Translations under genes and position numbers: made by a program
Assembly: GCF_900129855.1 (NCBI RefSeq)
Contig: NZ_LT670819.1
Span: 3,224,001-3,288,000 of the forward strand
DNA length: 64,000 bases
Origin: Streptomyces sp. 3214.6
GTDB lineage: Bacteria; Actinomycetota; Actinomycetes; Streptomycetales; Streptomycetaceae
Direction: 5' to 3'
The notes under the pieces: generated by a model
Seen by the model: only the letters and a program-made list of their open reading frames with translations
Databases searched by the model: none
Told to the model about the DNA's origin: nothing
In this document: one piece after another, positions 33,644 through 41,984 of the stretch
How positions within the stretch are numbered: position 1 is the first letter of the stretch
Layout of the letters: every line of letters starts with the position of its first letter

Positions 33644-34974
33644 GGCTCGCGCTGCCCTCATGGGCCGGCACACTCGCCGTGAAGGCCGCCGTCTTCATCA
33701 CGGTGATGTGCTGCGCGCTGGCCGCCCTGCTCGGCGTCCTGGTGCATGTGTCGGTGACGAACCAGACCGTCGGCCAGGCCCGCGATCTCGCGCTGTCCCG
33801 GCTGAAGGACGCGACGACGGCGTTCGAGGCCGGGGACTCCCTCGGGCGGGGAGCGAGCCTCGATCCGCCGGGGCTGCCCACCTCGCTGCGGACGCTGGCG
33901 GTGGCCGGGGAGCGCGGCACGATGGTCGCCGAATACCGGGGGCGCCCCACGATGTGGGCGGCGGGGCCCGCCGACGACGAGCGGGCCCTCGCGGTCGCCG
34001 TCGACTACTCACAGAGCGCCCACACCATCGAGGCGCTCGACACCGCGATCCTGTGGTCGTCGGTGCTGGCGATCGGGGCGACGCTGCTGGTCGGCGCCGT
34101 CGCGGTGACCCGGGTGACTCGGCGGCTGCACACCACCGCGCAGGTGGCCCGGCGGATCACCGCCGGCGACCTGGACGCCCGCGTGGACGACCCCCGCACG
34201 AAGGACCCGGGCCGGCCGCGGGACGAGGTGGGCGCCGTCGCCGTCGCACTGGACTCCATGGCGTCCTCGCTGCAGGGCAAGCTGCTGAGCGAGCAGCGGT
34301 TCACCGCCGACGTGGCGCACGAGCTGCGCACCCCGCTGACCGGGCTGCACGCGGCGGCCGAACTGCTGCCGCCGGGGCGGCCGACGGAGCTGGTGCGCGA
34401 CCGGGTGGCGGCGCTGCGCACACTGACCGAGGACCTGCTGGAGATCTCCCGGCTGGACACCGGGCGGGAGCGGCTGGAGCTGGACGCCGAGGAACTGGGC
34501 GCGCTGGCGATGCGGGTGGTGCGGACGGCGGAGGCTTCCGACACCTTCGGGGGTTCGGCCGGCCTCGGGATGTCGGGGTCCGGCGCCGAGGCCACGGTCA
34601 CGGTCGTCATCGTCCGGGACGTGCGCGTGGAGACCGACCGGCGACGCCTTGAGCGGGTGCTGGGGAACCTGCTGGCCAACGCGCACCGGCATGGGCGGCC
34701 CCCGGTGACGCTGACGGTGGACGGGCCGGTGGTCACCGTCCGGGACCACGGGGACGGCTATCCGGAGTACCTCGTCACGCACGGGCCACAGCGGTTCCGC
34801 ACCGAGGGCGGGGCGAAGGGGCACGGGCTCGGGCTGACGATCGCGGTCGGCCAGGCAGAGGTGATGGGCGCCCGGCTGACGTTCGCCAACGCGCCGGACG
34901 GCGGCGCCGTGGCCACGCTGACGCTCCCTCAGACGCCTCCTGCCGGGGGCCGCCTCCCCGATGGCGCAGTGTGA
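33640..34974 (+). CDS. membrane sensor histidine kinase (orphan, no adjacent regulator)
   Basis: A 444-residue classical kinase. First membrane helix AAVFITVMCCALAALLGVLV (about 15-34), an extracytoplasmic domain of about 100 residues, a second helix AILWSSVLAIGATLLVGAV, a HAMP domain, then HisKA with DVAHELRTPLTGLHAAAELL and HATPase with NLLANAHRHG (N box), VRDHGDGYP (G1) and GHGLGLTIAVGQAEVMGA (G2). It overlaps the lipoprotein gene by 4 bp (ATGA). No response regulator gene lies on either side. Confidence 0.9.
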   Translation: MRLALPSWAGTLAVKAAVFITVMCCALAALLGVLVHVSVTNQTVGQARDLALSRLKDATTAFEAGDSLGRGASLDPPGLPTSLRTLAVAGERGTMVAEYRGRPTMWAAGPADDERALAVAVDYSQSAHTIEALDTAILWSSVLAIGATLLVGAVAVTRVTRRLHTTAQVARRITAGDLDARVDDPRTKDPGRPRDEVGAVAVALDSMASSLQGKLLSEQRFTADVAHELRTPLTGLHAAAELLPPGRPTELVRDRVAALRTLTEDLLEISRLDTGRERLELDAEELGALAMRVVRTAEASDTFGGSAGLGMSGSGAEATVTVVIVRDVRVETDRRRLERVLGNLLANAHRHGRPPVTLTVDGPVVTVRDHGDGYPEYLVTHGPQRFRTEGGAKGHGLGLTIAVGQAEVMGARLTFANAPDGGAVATLTLPQTPPAGGRLPDGAV

Positions 34975-35058
34975 CGGGCGACATGCGCGAACCGCTCCTA
35001 ATGTGGCGATAAGTCAGCTTCACCCTCTTCGCTCCGCCCTCTTCATGGAGGTATCGCC

Positions 35059-35916
35059 ATGTCCGTGCGCTCCGCTCTCACCCGTCTCGCCATAGTGACC
35101 GCAGCAGGCGCACTCGCCGCCACCGCGACCATCACCCCCGCCCTCGCCGGCGACGGGGACGACGACTGGGGCGACAACAGCAGCACCAGCGGCAACAGCA
35201 ACGGCACCAACTTCGGCGCCCAGGGGGACGACCCACAGAACTGGCAGAACCAGGGCGGCGGGGACGGCGGGGGCGGCGGCAACCAAGGCGGCGGGGGCAA
35301 CCAGGGCGGGGGTCAGGGGGGTGGGGGCGGCGGCAACCAGGGTGGTGGGGGCGGCGGCCACAACCAGGGTGGTGGGGGCGGCGGTCAGAACCAGGGTGGT
35401 GGGGGCGGCGGTCAGAACCAGGGTGGTGGGGGCGGCGGTCAGAACAACGGCCAGAACAACGGCCAGAACAACGGCCAGAACAATGGTCAGAACCACGGCC
35501 AGAGCAACAACGGTCAGAACAACAACGGAAACGGGAACTGGCAATCCGGCGGGGGCAACAACGGGCAGGGCGGCGGTGACGGCGGCGGCGGTGACGGCGG
35601 CTGGCAGTCGGGTGGTGGTGGCGACGGCGGCGACTGGCAGTCCGGGAACCACGACAACGACAACGACAACGACAACGACTTCCGCCGTTTCCGCGGGCGC
35701 GTCACCGCCGACGAGTTGCTCCTGCGGAGCAAGCCGACCCGCGCCAGCGAGGTGATCCGGGTCGCCCACCGCGGGGAGATCGTCTCGATCTTCTGCAAGA
35801 CGTCCGGCCAGGAGGTCCAGGGCGACCGCCTGTGGTACCTGCTCACGGACGGTACCTGGGCCTGGGGCGCGGCGCGCTTCATCGAGACCATCGGGACGAA
35901 GCCGCGCTGGTGCTGA
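35059..35916 (+). CDS. secreted Gly/Gln/Asn-rich protein with C-terminal SH3-like domain
   Basis: A 285-residue exported protein. A signal peptide covers residues 1-30 (RLAIVTAAGALAATATITPALA, cleavage near ALA-GD). Residues about 35-210 are low complexity: repeated GGGGGGxNQ blocks, then NGQN repeats, then GGGDGG and DNDNDND. Residues about 218-285 form a bacterial SH3-like domain (VTADELLLRSKPTRASEVIRVAHRG ... DRLWYLLTDGTWAWGAARFIE) with two cysteines. Envelope association via the SH3 domain is likely. ATG at 35059 follows atggaggta. Confidence 0.8.
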   Translation: MSVRSALTRLAIVTAAGALAATATITPALAGDGDDDWGDNSSTSGNSNGTNFGAQGDDPQNWQNQGGGDGGGGGNQGGGGNQGGGQGGGGGGNQGGGGGGHNQGGGGGGQNQGGGGGGQNQGGGGGGQNNGQNNGQNNGQNNGQNHGQSNNGQNNNGNGNWQSGGGNNGQGGGDGGGGDGGWQSGGGGDGGDWQSGNHDNDNDNDNDFRRFRGRVTADELLLRSKPTRASEVIRVAHRGEIVSIFCKTSGQEVQGDRLWYLLTDGTWAWGAARFIETIGTKPRWC

Positions 35917-36022
35917 CACGGCGCCAGGACTGCGCCCGGCACAGTGCCGGCACTACGCCGACACGACGGCGACCGAAAGCATCCACGGCTCACAAGGAGC
36001 CCCATTTGGGTAAGTTCCGGAC

Positions 36023-37459
36023 ATGACGAAAGCCGGAGTCGGAGCGGCGGCCACCCTGGTGGCGGCCGACGCCCCCGCCCCCGCGGTCGGCCTCCCCCGG
36101 CGCCGTGGCGTCGAGCTCGCCCTCATCGTCCTGGCCGTCCTGCTCTCCGTGTACGGCTACTGCGCCGTCGGCCTCGCGAAGAGCGGCACCGTCCCTCCCG
36201 GCGCCGCCGGTTACGGCGCCGGGCTCGGCGTGCTCGCGCTGCTGGCGCATCTCGCCGTGCGGTGGCGGGCGCCCTGCGCCGACCCGCTCCTGCTGCCCAT
36301 CGGCGTGCTGCTCAACGGGATCGGCCTGGTGCTGATCTACCGGCTCGACCTGGAGACGCCGGGCGACCGGGCGGCGCCCACACAACTGGTGTGGTCCACG
36401 CTCGGCGTGGCCCTGTTCATCGTGGTCGTGGTCGCGCTGCGCGATCACCGGGTGCTCCAGCGGTACGCGTACGTGTGCGTGGTCGGGGCGCTCGCCCTTC
36501 TCGCCCTGCCGATCCTGTTCCCGGCCGTGAACGGCGCCCGCATCTGGATCCGGATCGCCGGGTTCTCCATCCAGCCCGGCGAGTTCGCGAAGGTGCTGCT
36601 GGCGGTGTTCTTCGCCGCGTACCTGGCGGCCAACCGCACCGCCCTGGCGTACGCGGGACGGACGATCTGGCGTTTCCGGCGGATGCAACTGCCCACCGGG
36701 CGCGTCCTCGGACCGATCGTCGCGATCTGGCTGCTGAGTGTCGGCGTGCTGGTCCTGGAGCGGGACCTCGGCACGTCCCTGCTGTTCTTCGGGCTGTTCG
36801 TGGTCATGCTCTACGTCGCCACCGGCCGCACCGGCTGGATCGCCGTGGGGCTGCTGCTCGCCTCGCTCGGCGCGGTCGCCGTCGGCCGGCTGGAGCCGCA
36901 TGTGCACAGCAGGGTCGAGGACTGGCTGCACCCGTTCGCGTCGATCGAGGCCGGTCAGGGCCCCAACCAGCTTGCGCAGTCGCTGTTCTCGTTCGCGGCC
37001 GGCGGGGTGCTCGGCACCGGACTCGGGCTCGGCCACTCCATCCTCATCGGGTTCGCCGCGAAGTCGGACTTCATCCTGGCGACGGCCGGTGAGGAACTGG
37101 GCCTGGCGGGGCTGACGGCGCTCTTCCTGCTCTACGGCCTGCTGGTGGAGCGCGGCTACCGGGCGGGCCTGTCCCTGCGCGACCCGTTCGGCCGGCTGCT
37201 GGCGACCGGCCTCGCCTCGATCGTGGCGCTCCAGGTGTTCGTGATCGCGGGCGGGGTGACCGGGCTGATCCCGCTGACCGGCATGGCGATGCCGTTCCTG
37301 GCGCAGGGCGGCTCGTCGGTCGTCACCAACTGGGCGATCGTGGCGCTACTGATCCGGGTGAGCGACTCGGCGCGACGGCCGTACGCACAGCAGTTCGAGA
37401 AGTCCGTTCACGAAGCCGTCGCCGTACCGGCCGACAAGAGCCCTCGGAGGTCCGGGTGA
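36023..37459 (+). CDS. FtsW/RodA/SpoVE (SEDS) peptidoglycan glycosyltransferase
   Basis: A 478-residue membrane protein with about ten helices. SEDS landmarks include WSTLGVALFIVVVVALRDHRVLQ, ARIWIRIAGFSIQPGEFAKVLLAVFFAAYLA, LERDLGTSLLFFGLFVVML, LAQSLFSFAAGGVLGTGLGLG, ATAGEELGLAGL and TGMAMPFLAQGGSSVVTNW. It polymerises lipid II together with a partner PBP, here encoded by the next gene, which overlaps it by 4 bp. It is a non-divisome-cluster paralogue by context, with no other division genes nearby. The RBS before 36023 is weak. Confidence 0.93.
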   Translation: MTKAGVGAAATLVAADAPAPAVGLPRRRGVELALIVLAVLLSVYGYCAVGLAKSGTVPPGAAGYGAGLGVLALLAHLAVRWRAPCADPLLLPIGVLLNGIGLVLIYRLDLETPGDRAAPTQLVWSTLGVALFIVVVVALRDHRVLQRYAYVCVVGALALLALPILFPAVNGARIWIRIAGFSIQPGEFAKVLLAVFFAAYLAANRTALAYAGRTIWRFRRMQLPTGRVLGPIVAIWLLSVGVLVLERDLGTSLLFFGLFVVMLYVATGRTGWIAVGLLLASLGAVAVGRLEPHVHSRVEDWLHPFASIEAGQGPNQLAQSLFSFAAGGVLGTGLGLGHSILIGFAAKSDFILATAGEELGLAGLTALFLLYGLLVERGYRAGLSLRDPFGRLLATGLASIVALQVFVIAGGVTGLIPLTGMAMPFLAQGGSSVVTNWAIVALLIRVSDSARRPYAQQFEKSVHEAVAVPADKSPRRSG

Positions 37460-38913
37460 CCCGGCACATCCGGCGCGCCGCCGTCTTCTGCGCCCTGCTG
37501 CTGGCGGCGCTGCTGGTGAACGCGGCACGCGTCCAGGTCGTCCGGTCCGGTGTCTACGACGACAATCCGGCCAACCGGCGCGGGTCCATCGCCCGTTACG
37601 CCCAGCCGCGCGGCGACATCCTGGTCGGCGGGACCCCGGTCACCGGCTCGCGGGACACCGGGGAGCAGCTGCGCTACGAGCGCACGTACCAGGACGGGCC
37701 GCTGTACGCGCCGGTGACCGGCTTCGCCTCGCAGGTGTACGGGACGACGTTCCTGGAGCACACCGGGGACGACGTCCTGTCCGGGTCGGATCCGCTGCTC
37801 TCGCCGTTCCCGCTGTGGAACGACGTCACGCACGGCCGGCCCCCCGGCGGCAATGTGGTGACGACGCTGAACCGCCGTGCCCAGTGGGCCGCCTACGAGG
37901 GGCTGGACGGCCGCAAGGGCGCGGTAGCCGCGGTGGAGCCGGCGACGGGGCGGGTGCTGGCGCTGGTGTCGAGTCCGTCGTACGACCCGGGCGTGCTGTC
38001 CGGGAACGACGCCGGGGCGCAGCGGGCCTGGGCGCGGCTCAACGGCGACCCGGACCGGCCGATGCTGAACCGGGCGGTGCGGCAGACGTATCCGCCGGGG
38101 TCGACGTTCAAGGTGGTCACCGCGGCGGCGGCGCTGGACGCGGGCGTGATCACGGATCTCGACGCGGCGACCGACTCCCCCGACCCCTATCGGCTGCCCG
38201 GGACAACGACGGTCCTCACGAACGAGGGCGACGGCTGTGAGGACGCTCCGCTGCGGGACGCCTTCGAGTGGTCGTGCAACACGGTCTTCGCGAAGCTCGG
38301 CGTGGACACCGGGCTGGCCCGGATGACCCGGACGGCACAGGCGTTCGGCTTCAACGACGTGGATGTGCGGATCCCGTTCTCGGTCGCGCCGAGCACCTTC
38401 GACACCTCGCTCGACCGGGCGCAGCTGGCGCTGTCCTCGATCGGCCAGTACAACACGCGGGCGACCCCGCTGCAGATGGCGATGGTGGCGGCGGCGGTGG
38501 CCGACGGGGGGCAGGCGCACACGCCGTATCTGGTGGAGCGGACGACGCGCAAGGGCGGGGCGACGGTGGCCACGGCCGGTTCCCGTCCGTCCCGTCAGGT
38601 GATGTTGCCCTCGACGGCGCGGCGGCTGCGGGAGTTGATGGAGGACGTGGTGCGGGAGGGCACCGGCACGAACGCCGCGATCCCCGGTGCGGTCGTCGGC
38701 GGCAAGACCGGCACCGCCCAGCACGGCATCGGCAACGCCGGGATTCCGTATGCCTGGTTCGTGTCGTGGGCGCAGGGCGAGCGGGACATGGAGCCGAAGG
38801 TCGCGGTCGCGGTGGTGGTGGAGGACGGGTCCGCGCGCCGCGGAGACATCACCGGGGGCGGGATGGCGGCGCCGATCGCACGGGCGGTGATGGAGGCGGT
38901 GCTCACGTCGTGA
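37456..38913 (+). CDS. penicillin-binding protein, class B transpeptidase
   Basis: A 485-residue D,D-transpeptidase partner of the SEDS protein upstream. One N-terminal membrane helix (AAVFCALLLAALLVNAARV) is followed by a short dimerisation region. The penicillin-binding domain has the active-site serine in PPGSTFK (SxxK), EWSCNT (SxN) and GGKTGTAQ (KTG), all intact. It begins at GTG 37456, overlapping the SEDS stop (GTGA). The length is that of PbpA-type enzymes without PASTA domains. Confidence 0.94.
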   Translation: MTRHIRRAAVFCALLLAALLVNAARVQVVRSGVYDDNPANRRGSIARYAQPRGDILVGGTPVTGSRDTGEQLRYERTYQDGPLYAPVTGFASQVYGTTFLEHTGDDVLSGSDPLLSPFPLWNDVTHGRPPGGNVVTTLNRRAQWAAYEGLDGRKGAVAAVEPATGRVLALVSSPSYDPGVLSGNDAGAQRAWARLNGDPDRPMLNRAVRQTYPPGSTFKVVTAAAALDAGVITDLDAATDSPDPYRLPGTTTVLTNEGDGCEDAPLRDAFEWSCNTVFAKLGVDTGLARMTRTAQAFGFNDVDVRIPFSVAPSTFDTSLDRAQLALSSIGQYNTRATPLQMAMVAAAVADGGQAHTPYLVERTTRKGGATVATAGSRPSRQVMLPSTARRLRELMEDVVREGTGTNAAIPGAVVGGKTGTAQHGIGNAGIPYAWFVSWAQGERDMEPKVAVAVVVEDGSARRGDITGGGMAAPIARAVMEAVLTS

Positions 38914-38958
38914 GACGGGGGGTACCGAACGACGCACTCCCGACCTACCGTTCGGTCC

Positions 38959-39465
38959 ATGACTGACGCAGCCGCCTTCCAACTCGCCCAGGTCAACCTC
39001 GCCCGCCTCAAGTTCCCTTTGGACTCACCCGAGTTGAAGGACTTCGTCGACGCCCTCGACCCGGTCAACGCCGACGCCGACGGGGCCGACGGCTTCGTCT
39101 GGCGCCTCCAGTCGGAGGACGGCGACGCGACCGGCATCGAGGTCTTCGGCGACGCCTGGCTGATCGTCAACATGTCGGTGTGGCGGGACGCCGACGCGCT
39201 GACGGCGTACATGTACCAGGGCCGGCACCGCGAGATGCTCGCGCGTCGGAGGGAGTGGTTCGAGCGGGTGGCGGAGGCGATGGCGACGCTGTGGTGGGTG
39301 CCGGCCGGCCACCGGCCGACGGTCGCGGAGGCCGAGTCCCGCCTCCTCCATCTGCGTGCGAACGGCCCGACGCCGTACGCCTTCACCCTGCGCACGTCGT
39401 TCCCGCCGCAGGGGGCGCAGCCGGTGGTGCTCACGGTCCCGGAGGACCTGGGCTGCTCGGTCTAG
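38959..39465 (+). CDS. DUF3291 family protein
   Basis: A 168-residue soluble protein with the DUF3291 (ABM-fold) pattern: FQLAQVNLARLKFPLDSPELKDFVDALDPVNA, GFVWRLQSEDGDATG, NMSVWRDADALTAYMYQGRHREMLARRREWF and WWVPAGHRPTVAEAESRLLHLRANGPTPYAFTL. Biochemical role unknown. Its 3' end overlaps by 35 bp the end of the disrupted minus-strand gene at 39431-39690. ATG at 38959. Confidence 0.88.
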   Translation: MTDAAAFQLAQVNLARLKFPLDSPELKDFVDALDPVNADADGADGFVWRLQSEDGDATGIEVFGDAWLIVNMSVWRDADALTAYMYQGRHREMLARRREWFERVAEAMATLWWVPAGHRPTVAEAESRLLHLRANGPTPYAFTLRTSFPPQGAQPVVLTVPEDLGCSV

Positions 39466-39690
39466 AAGACTTCTCATCCAGGGAAGCTTGAGCGTGCTCG
39501 ACTTCGAACACCTCGCCGCCCGGGTCCCCGAGCGTCCAGATCACGAAGGTCTCGCCGGGCCGCATCCAGTGATCGCTGCCGTACGGCTCGAGTACGAGCT
39601 CCAGCGGCTCCGCACCGGAGTTGCGGACCCGGAGGGCGGGGACGGGGGGCGGGGACGGGGGGCGGGGACGGGGGGCGGGTCGACGGTCAT
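39431..39690 (-). pseudogene. small gene apparently frameshifted at a 13-bp tandem repeat
   Basis: An ATG at 39690 overlaps the stop of the Uma2 fragment (ATGA) and begins MTVDPPPVPAP. After 12 codons the frame enters three 13-bp repeats. The conserved-looking downstream protein (RVRNSGAEPLELVLEPYG, then MRPGETFVIWTLGDPGGEVFEVEH) lies in a different frame that has no start codon of its own and ends at 39431. One repeat more (four copies) or two fewer (one copy) would restore the frame. So this is either a broken gene, a switchable one, or a sequencing artefact in the G-run. Confidence 0.55.
39641..39679. repeat. three perfect 13-bp tandem repeats
   Basis: gacggggggcggg is repeated exactly at 39641-39653, 39654-39666 and 39667-39679. 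The unit length is not a multiple of three, so copy-number change shifts the reading frame of the minus-strand gene that spans it. Confidence 0.95.
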
Positions 39691-39869
39691 CGGCGGCGGT
39701 TGATCGCCGTGAGGTCGATGGTGAGGGGAAACGGGAGGGCCAGCTCGAACTGGTCGTGATAGATGCCCGTCGGCACGTACGTATCGGTAGCGGGATCGAG
39801 CTCGTAGACGTAGACCACTGGGAGGCCGTCACTCTCTTCGACTCGCCAGTAATGCGGGATGAGTGCCAT
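39687..39869 (-). pseudogene. C-terminal fragment of a Uma2-family (DUF820) endonuclease-like gene
   Basis: Sixty codons starting at ATG 39869 read IPHYWRVEESDGLPVVYVYE, then a short linker and PFPLTIDLTAI. This matches the last third of Uma2-family PD-(D/E)XK proteins (agIphYWvVe ... pFpl.idla.l). The N-terminal 120 or so residues with the catalytic D/E-x-K are missing. The break lies close to the start of the divergent diiron oxygenase gene. Family assignment is by remembered motif. Confidence 0.6.
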
Positions 39870-39918
39870 TGACGCGCAGGGGATTGACGAGCTTGCTGAC
39901 AAGCAGTCTCATAAGGGC

Positions 39919-40857
39919 ATGACGAGCCTCACCGATGCCGATGCGCTGGACGGGCTGCGGGACGCGCTGGGCCTGCTCAAGGGGCGGGAGCAGGTGGCCG
40001 AGCGGCTGCTCGCGTCCTCCGCCAAGCACTCTTTCGACCCGGACAAGGAGCTGGACTGGGACGCGCCCTTCGAGGAGGGCAAGTGGTTCTGGCCTCCCGA
40101 GCTCGTGTCGCTGTACGACACGCCGATGTGGCGGCGGATGAGCGAGGAGCAGCGGATCCTGCTGTCGCAGCACGAGGCCGCCGCGCTCGCCTCGCTCGGC
40201 ATCTGGTTCGAGATCATCCTCATGCAACTGCTCGTCCGGCACATCTACGACAAGGCGGCGACGAGCGCGCACGTACGGTACGCGCTGACCGAGATCGAGG
40301 ACGAGTGCCGGCACTCGAAGATGTTCGCCCGGCTGATCTCGTCCGGTGGCACCCCCTGGTACCCGGTGAGCCGCGCCCACCAGAACCTGGGGCGGCTGTT
40401 CAAGACGATCTCCACGACCCCCGGCTCCTTCACCGCGACCCTGCTCGGCGAGGAGGTCCTGGACTGGATGCAGCGGCTGACCTTCCCCGACGAGCGGGTC
40501 CAGCCGCTGATCAGGGGCGTCACCCGGATCCACGTCGTGGAGGAGGCCCGACACGTGCGGTACGCCCGCGAGGAGCTGCGCCGGCAGATGATGACCGCGC
40601 CGAGGTGGTCGCAGGAGTTCACCAGGGTCACGTCGGGCGAGTTCGCCCGGGTGTTCTCCGTCGCCTTCGTGAACCCCGACGTCTATACGAACGTCGGCCT
40701 GGACAGGCGTGCGGCGATGGCACAGGTGCAGGCCAGCGGGCACCGCAGGGAGATCATGCAGACGGGAGCGAAGCGGCTCACGGACTTCCTGGACGACATC
40801 GGCGTGCTCCGGGGGGTCGGGCGGCGGCTGTGGCGGTCCTCGGGGCTGCTGGCGTGA
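39919..40857 (+). CDS. AurF-like diiron oxygenase
   Basis: A 312-residue all-helical protein of the AurF (p-aminobenzoate N-oxygenase-like) family. Candidate iron ligands are Glu and His in EIEDECRHSKMFARL, VVEEARHVRYA, and the Glu/His of SQHEAAALASLGIWFEI. The TATLLGEEVLDWMQR segment supplies a further Glu. Reactions in the family include N-oxygenation and fatty-acid or amine oxidation; none can be assigned here. ATG at 39919 (MTSLTDADALDG) matches the usual family start; an ATG 60 bp upstream is also open. A TetR regulator gene follows 56 bp downstream and probably controls it. Confidence 0.8.
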   Translation: MTSLTDADALDGLRDALGLLKGREQVAERLLASSAKHSFDPDKELDWDAPFEEGKWFWPPELVSLYDTPMWRRMSEEQRILLSQHEAAALASLGIWFEIILMQLLVRHIYDKAATSAHVRYALTEIEDECRHSKMFARLISSGGTPWYPVSRAHQNLGRLFKTISTTPGSFTATLLGEEVLDWMQRLTFPDERVQPLIRGVTRIHVVEEARHVRYAREELRRQMMTAPRWSQEFTRVTSGEFARVFSVAFVNPDVYTNVGLDRRAAMAQVQASGHRREIMQTGAKRLTDFLDDIGVLRGVGRRLWRSSGLLA

Positions 40858-40913
40858 CCGGAGCGTGACGGACGGCGGGCACGGGGCCGGGGTGGGCGAT
40901 TACGCTGCACGTC

Positions 40914-41564
40914 ATGACCCCCGCCGCCCCCGCCTACCGGCGCCTCAGCGTCGAGGAGCGCCGTAGTCAGCTGCTCGACGCCGCGCTCTCGCTCTTCGCG
41001 CACCGCGTCCCCGAGGACGTCTCGCTGGACGACGTGGCGGAGGCCGCCGGGGTGTCCCGGCCGCTCGTCTACCGGTACTTCCCGGGCGGAAAGCAGCAGC
41101 TCTACGAGGCCGCGCTGCGCTCCGCCGCCGAGGAACTGAACCACTGCTTCGACGAGCCCCGCCAGGGCCCTCTCCTCCCCCGCCTGGCCCGCGCCCTCGA
41201 CCGCTACCTCACCTTCGTCGCCCGCCACGACGCCGGCTTCAGCGCCCTGCTCCAAGGCGGCAGCGTCGTCGAGACCTCCCGGACGACGGCCATCGTGGAC
41301 GGCGTACGACGGGCCGCCGCCGAGCACATCTACAGCCACCTGGGGGTCGCCGATCCCGGGCCGCGGCTCCGGATGACCGTACGGATGTGGATCACCGCGG
41401 TGGAGGCGGCCTCCCTCATCTGGCTCGACGAGGACAAGCAGCCGCCCGCCGACGAGCTGCGGGACTGGCTGGTGGACCAGTTCGTCGCCGTCCTCACGGT
41501 GACCGCGGCGCGGGACGCGCAGACCGCCGAGCTGATCCGGGGTGCGCTGGCCGCGGAGACCTGA
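40914..41564 (+). CDS. TetR-family transcriptional regulator
   Basis: A 216-residue regulator. The N-terminal HTH is RRSQLLDAALSLFAHRVPEDVSLDDVAEAAGVSRPLVYRYFPGGKQQLYEAAL (about residues 17-68); the all-helical ligand domain follows. It lies 56 bp downstream of the diiron oxygenase gene in the same direction, a common enzyme-regulator arrangement. The ligand is unknown, and no clear palindrome was found in front of either gene. Confidence 0.92.
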   Translation: MTPAAPAYRRLSVEERRSQLLDAALSLFAHRVPEDVSLDDVAEAAGVSRPLVYRYFPGGKQQLYEAALRSAAEELNHCFDEPRQGPLLPRLARALDRYLTFVARHDAGFSALLQGGSVVETSRTTAIVDGVRRAAAEHIYSHLGVADPGPRLRMTVRMWITAVEAASLIWLDEDKQPPADELRDWLVDQFVAVLTVTAARDAQTAELIRGALAAET

Positions 41565-41578
41565 TCGACACTGGTGGT

Positions 41579-41881
41579 GTGAAGAGCGAAGACACCCCCT
41601 TCGAGGGCGGGCCCATGGACGGCCGGGTCCTGCCCGTGCTGCTGGGCCCGACCGGGCAGCCGCCGAAGACGTACCGCATCCCCGTCCCCGACGCGGCCGG
41701 CGGCCCGCCGACCGTCCTGGTCTACCGGCGCGTGCCCCGCGGCCACAGCAAGAAGCTCGGACTGCCCCAGGGCTGGAAGTACGAGTTCGACCCCGAGGGG
41801 AAGAAGAGCGGCCGACCACGGTGGCCCTGGTCCAAGCCCGACGCCACGCCGGACAGCCGACGGGACGACGCCGACGAGTGA
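41579..41881 (+). CDS. small hypothetical protein
   Basis: A 100-residue hydrophilic protein starting at GTG 41579 (MKSEDTPFEGG), 14 bp after the TetR stop. It has a compact beta-type core VLPVLLGPTGQPPKTYRIPVP and TVLVYRRVPRG, then a basic Trp-containing tail GWKYEFDPEGKK. I do not recognise a family. Codon use is typical of the region and the spacing suggests co-transcription with the TetR gene. The RBS is weak. Confidence 0.6.
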   Translation: MKSEDTPFEGGPMDGRVLPVLLGPTGQPPKTYRIPVPDAAGGPPTVLVYRRVPRGHSKKLGLPQGWKYEFDPEGKKSGRPRWPWSKPDATPDSRRDDADE

Positions 41882-41984
41882 CCCCGTTGCGCCGAACCGC
41901 GCACGCTCGGCGCGCGGGCCGCGCGCGCACGCCTGATGCTCGCCCTGCGGGATGGAGGGGCCATCCCGCAGCGGAGGTGATGAC

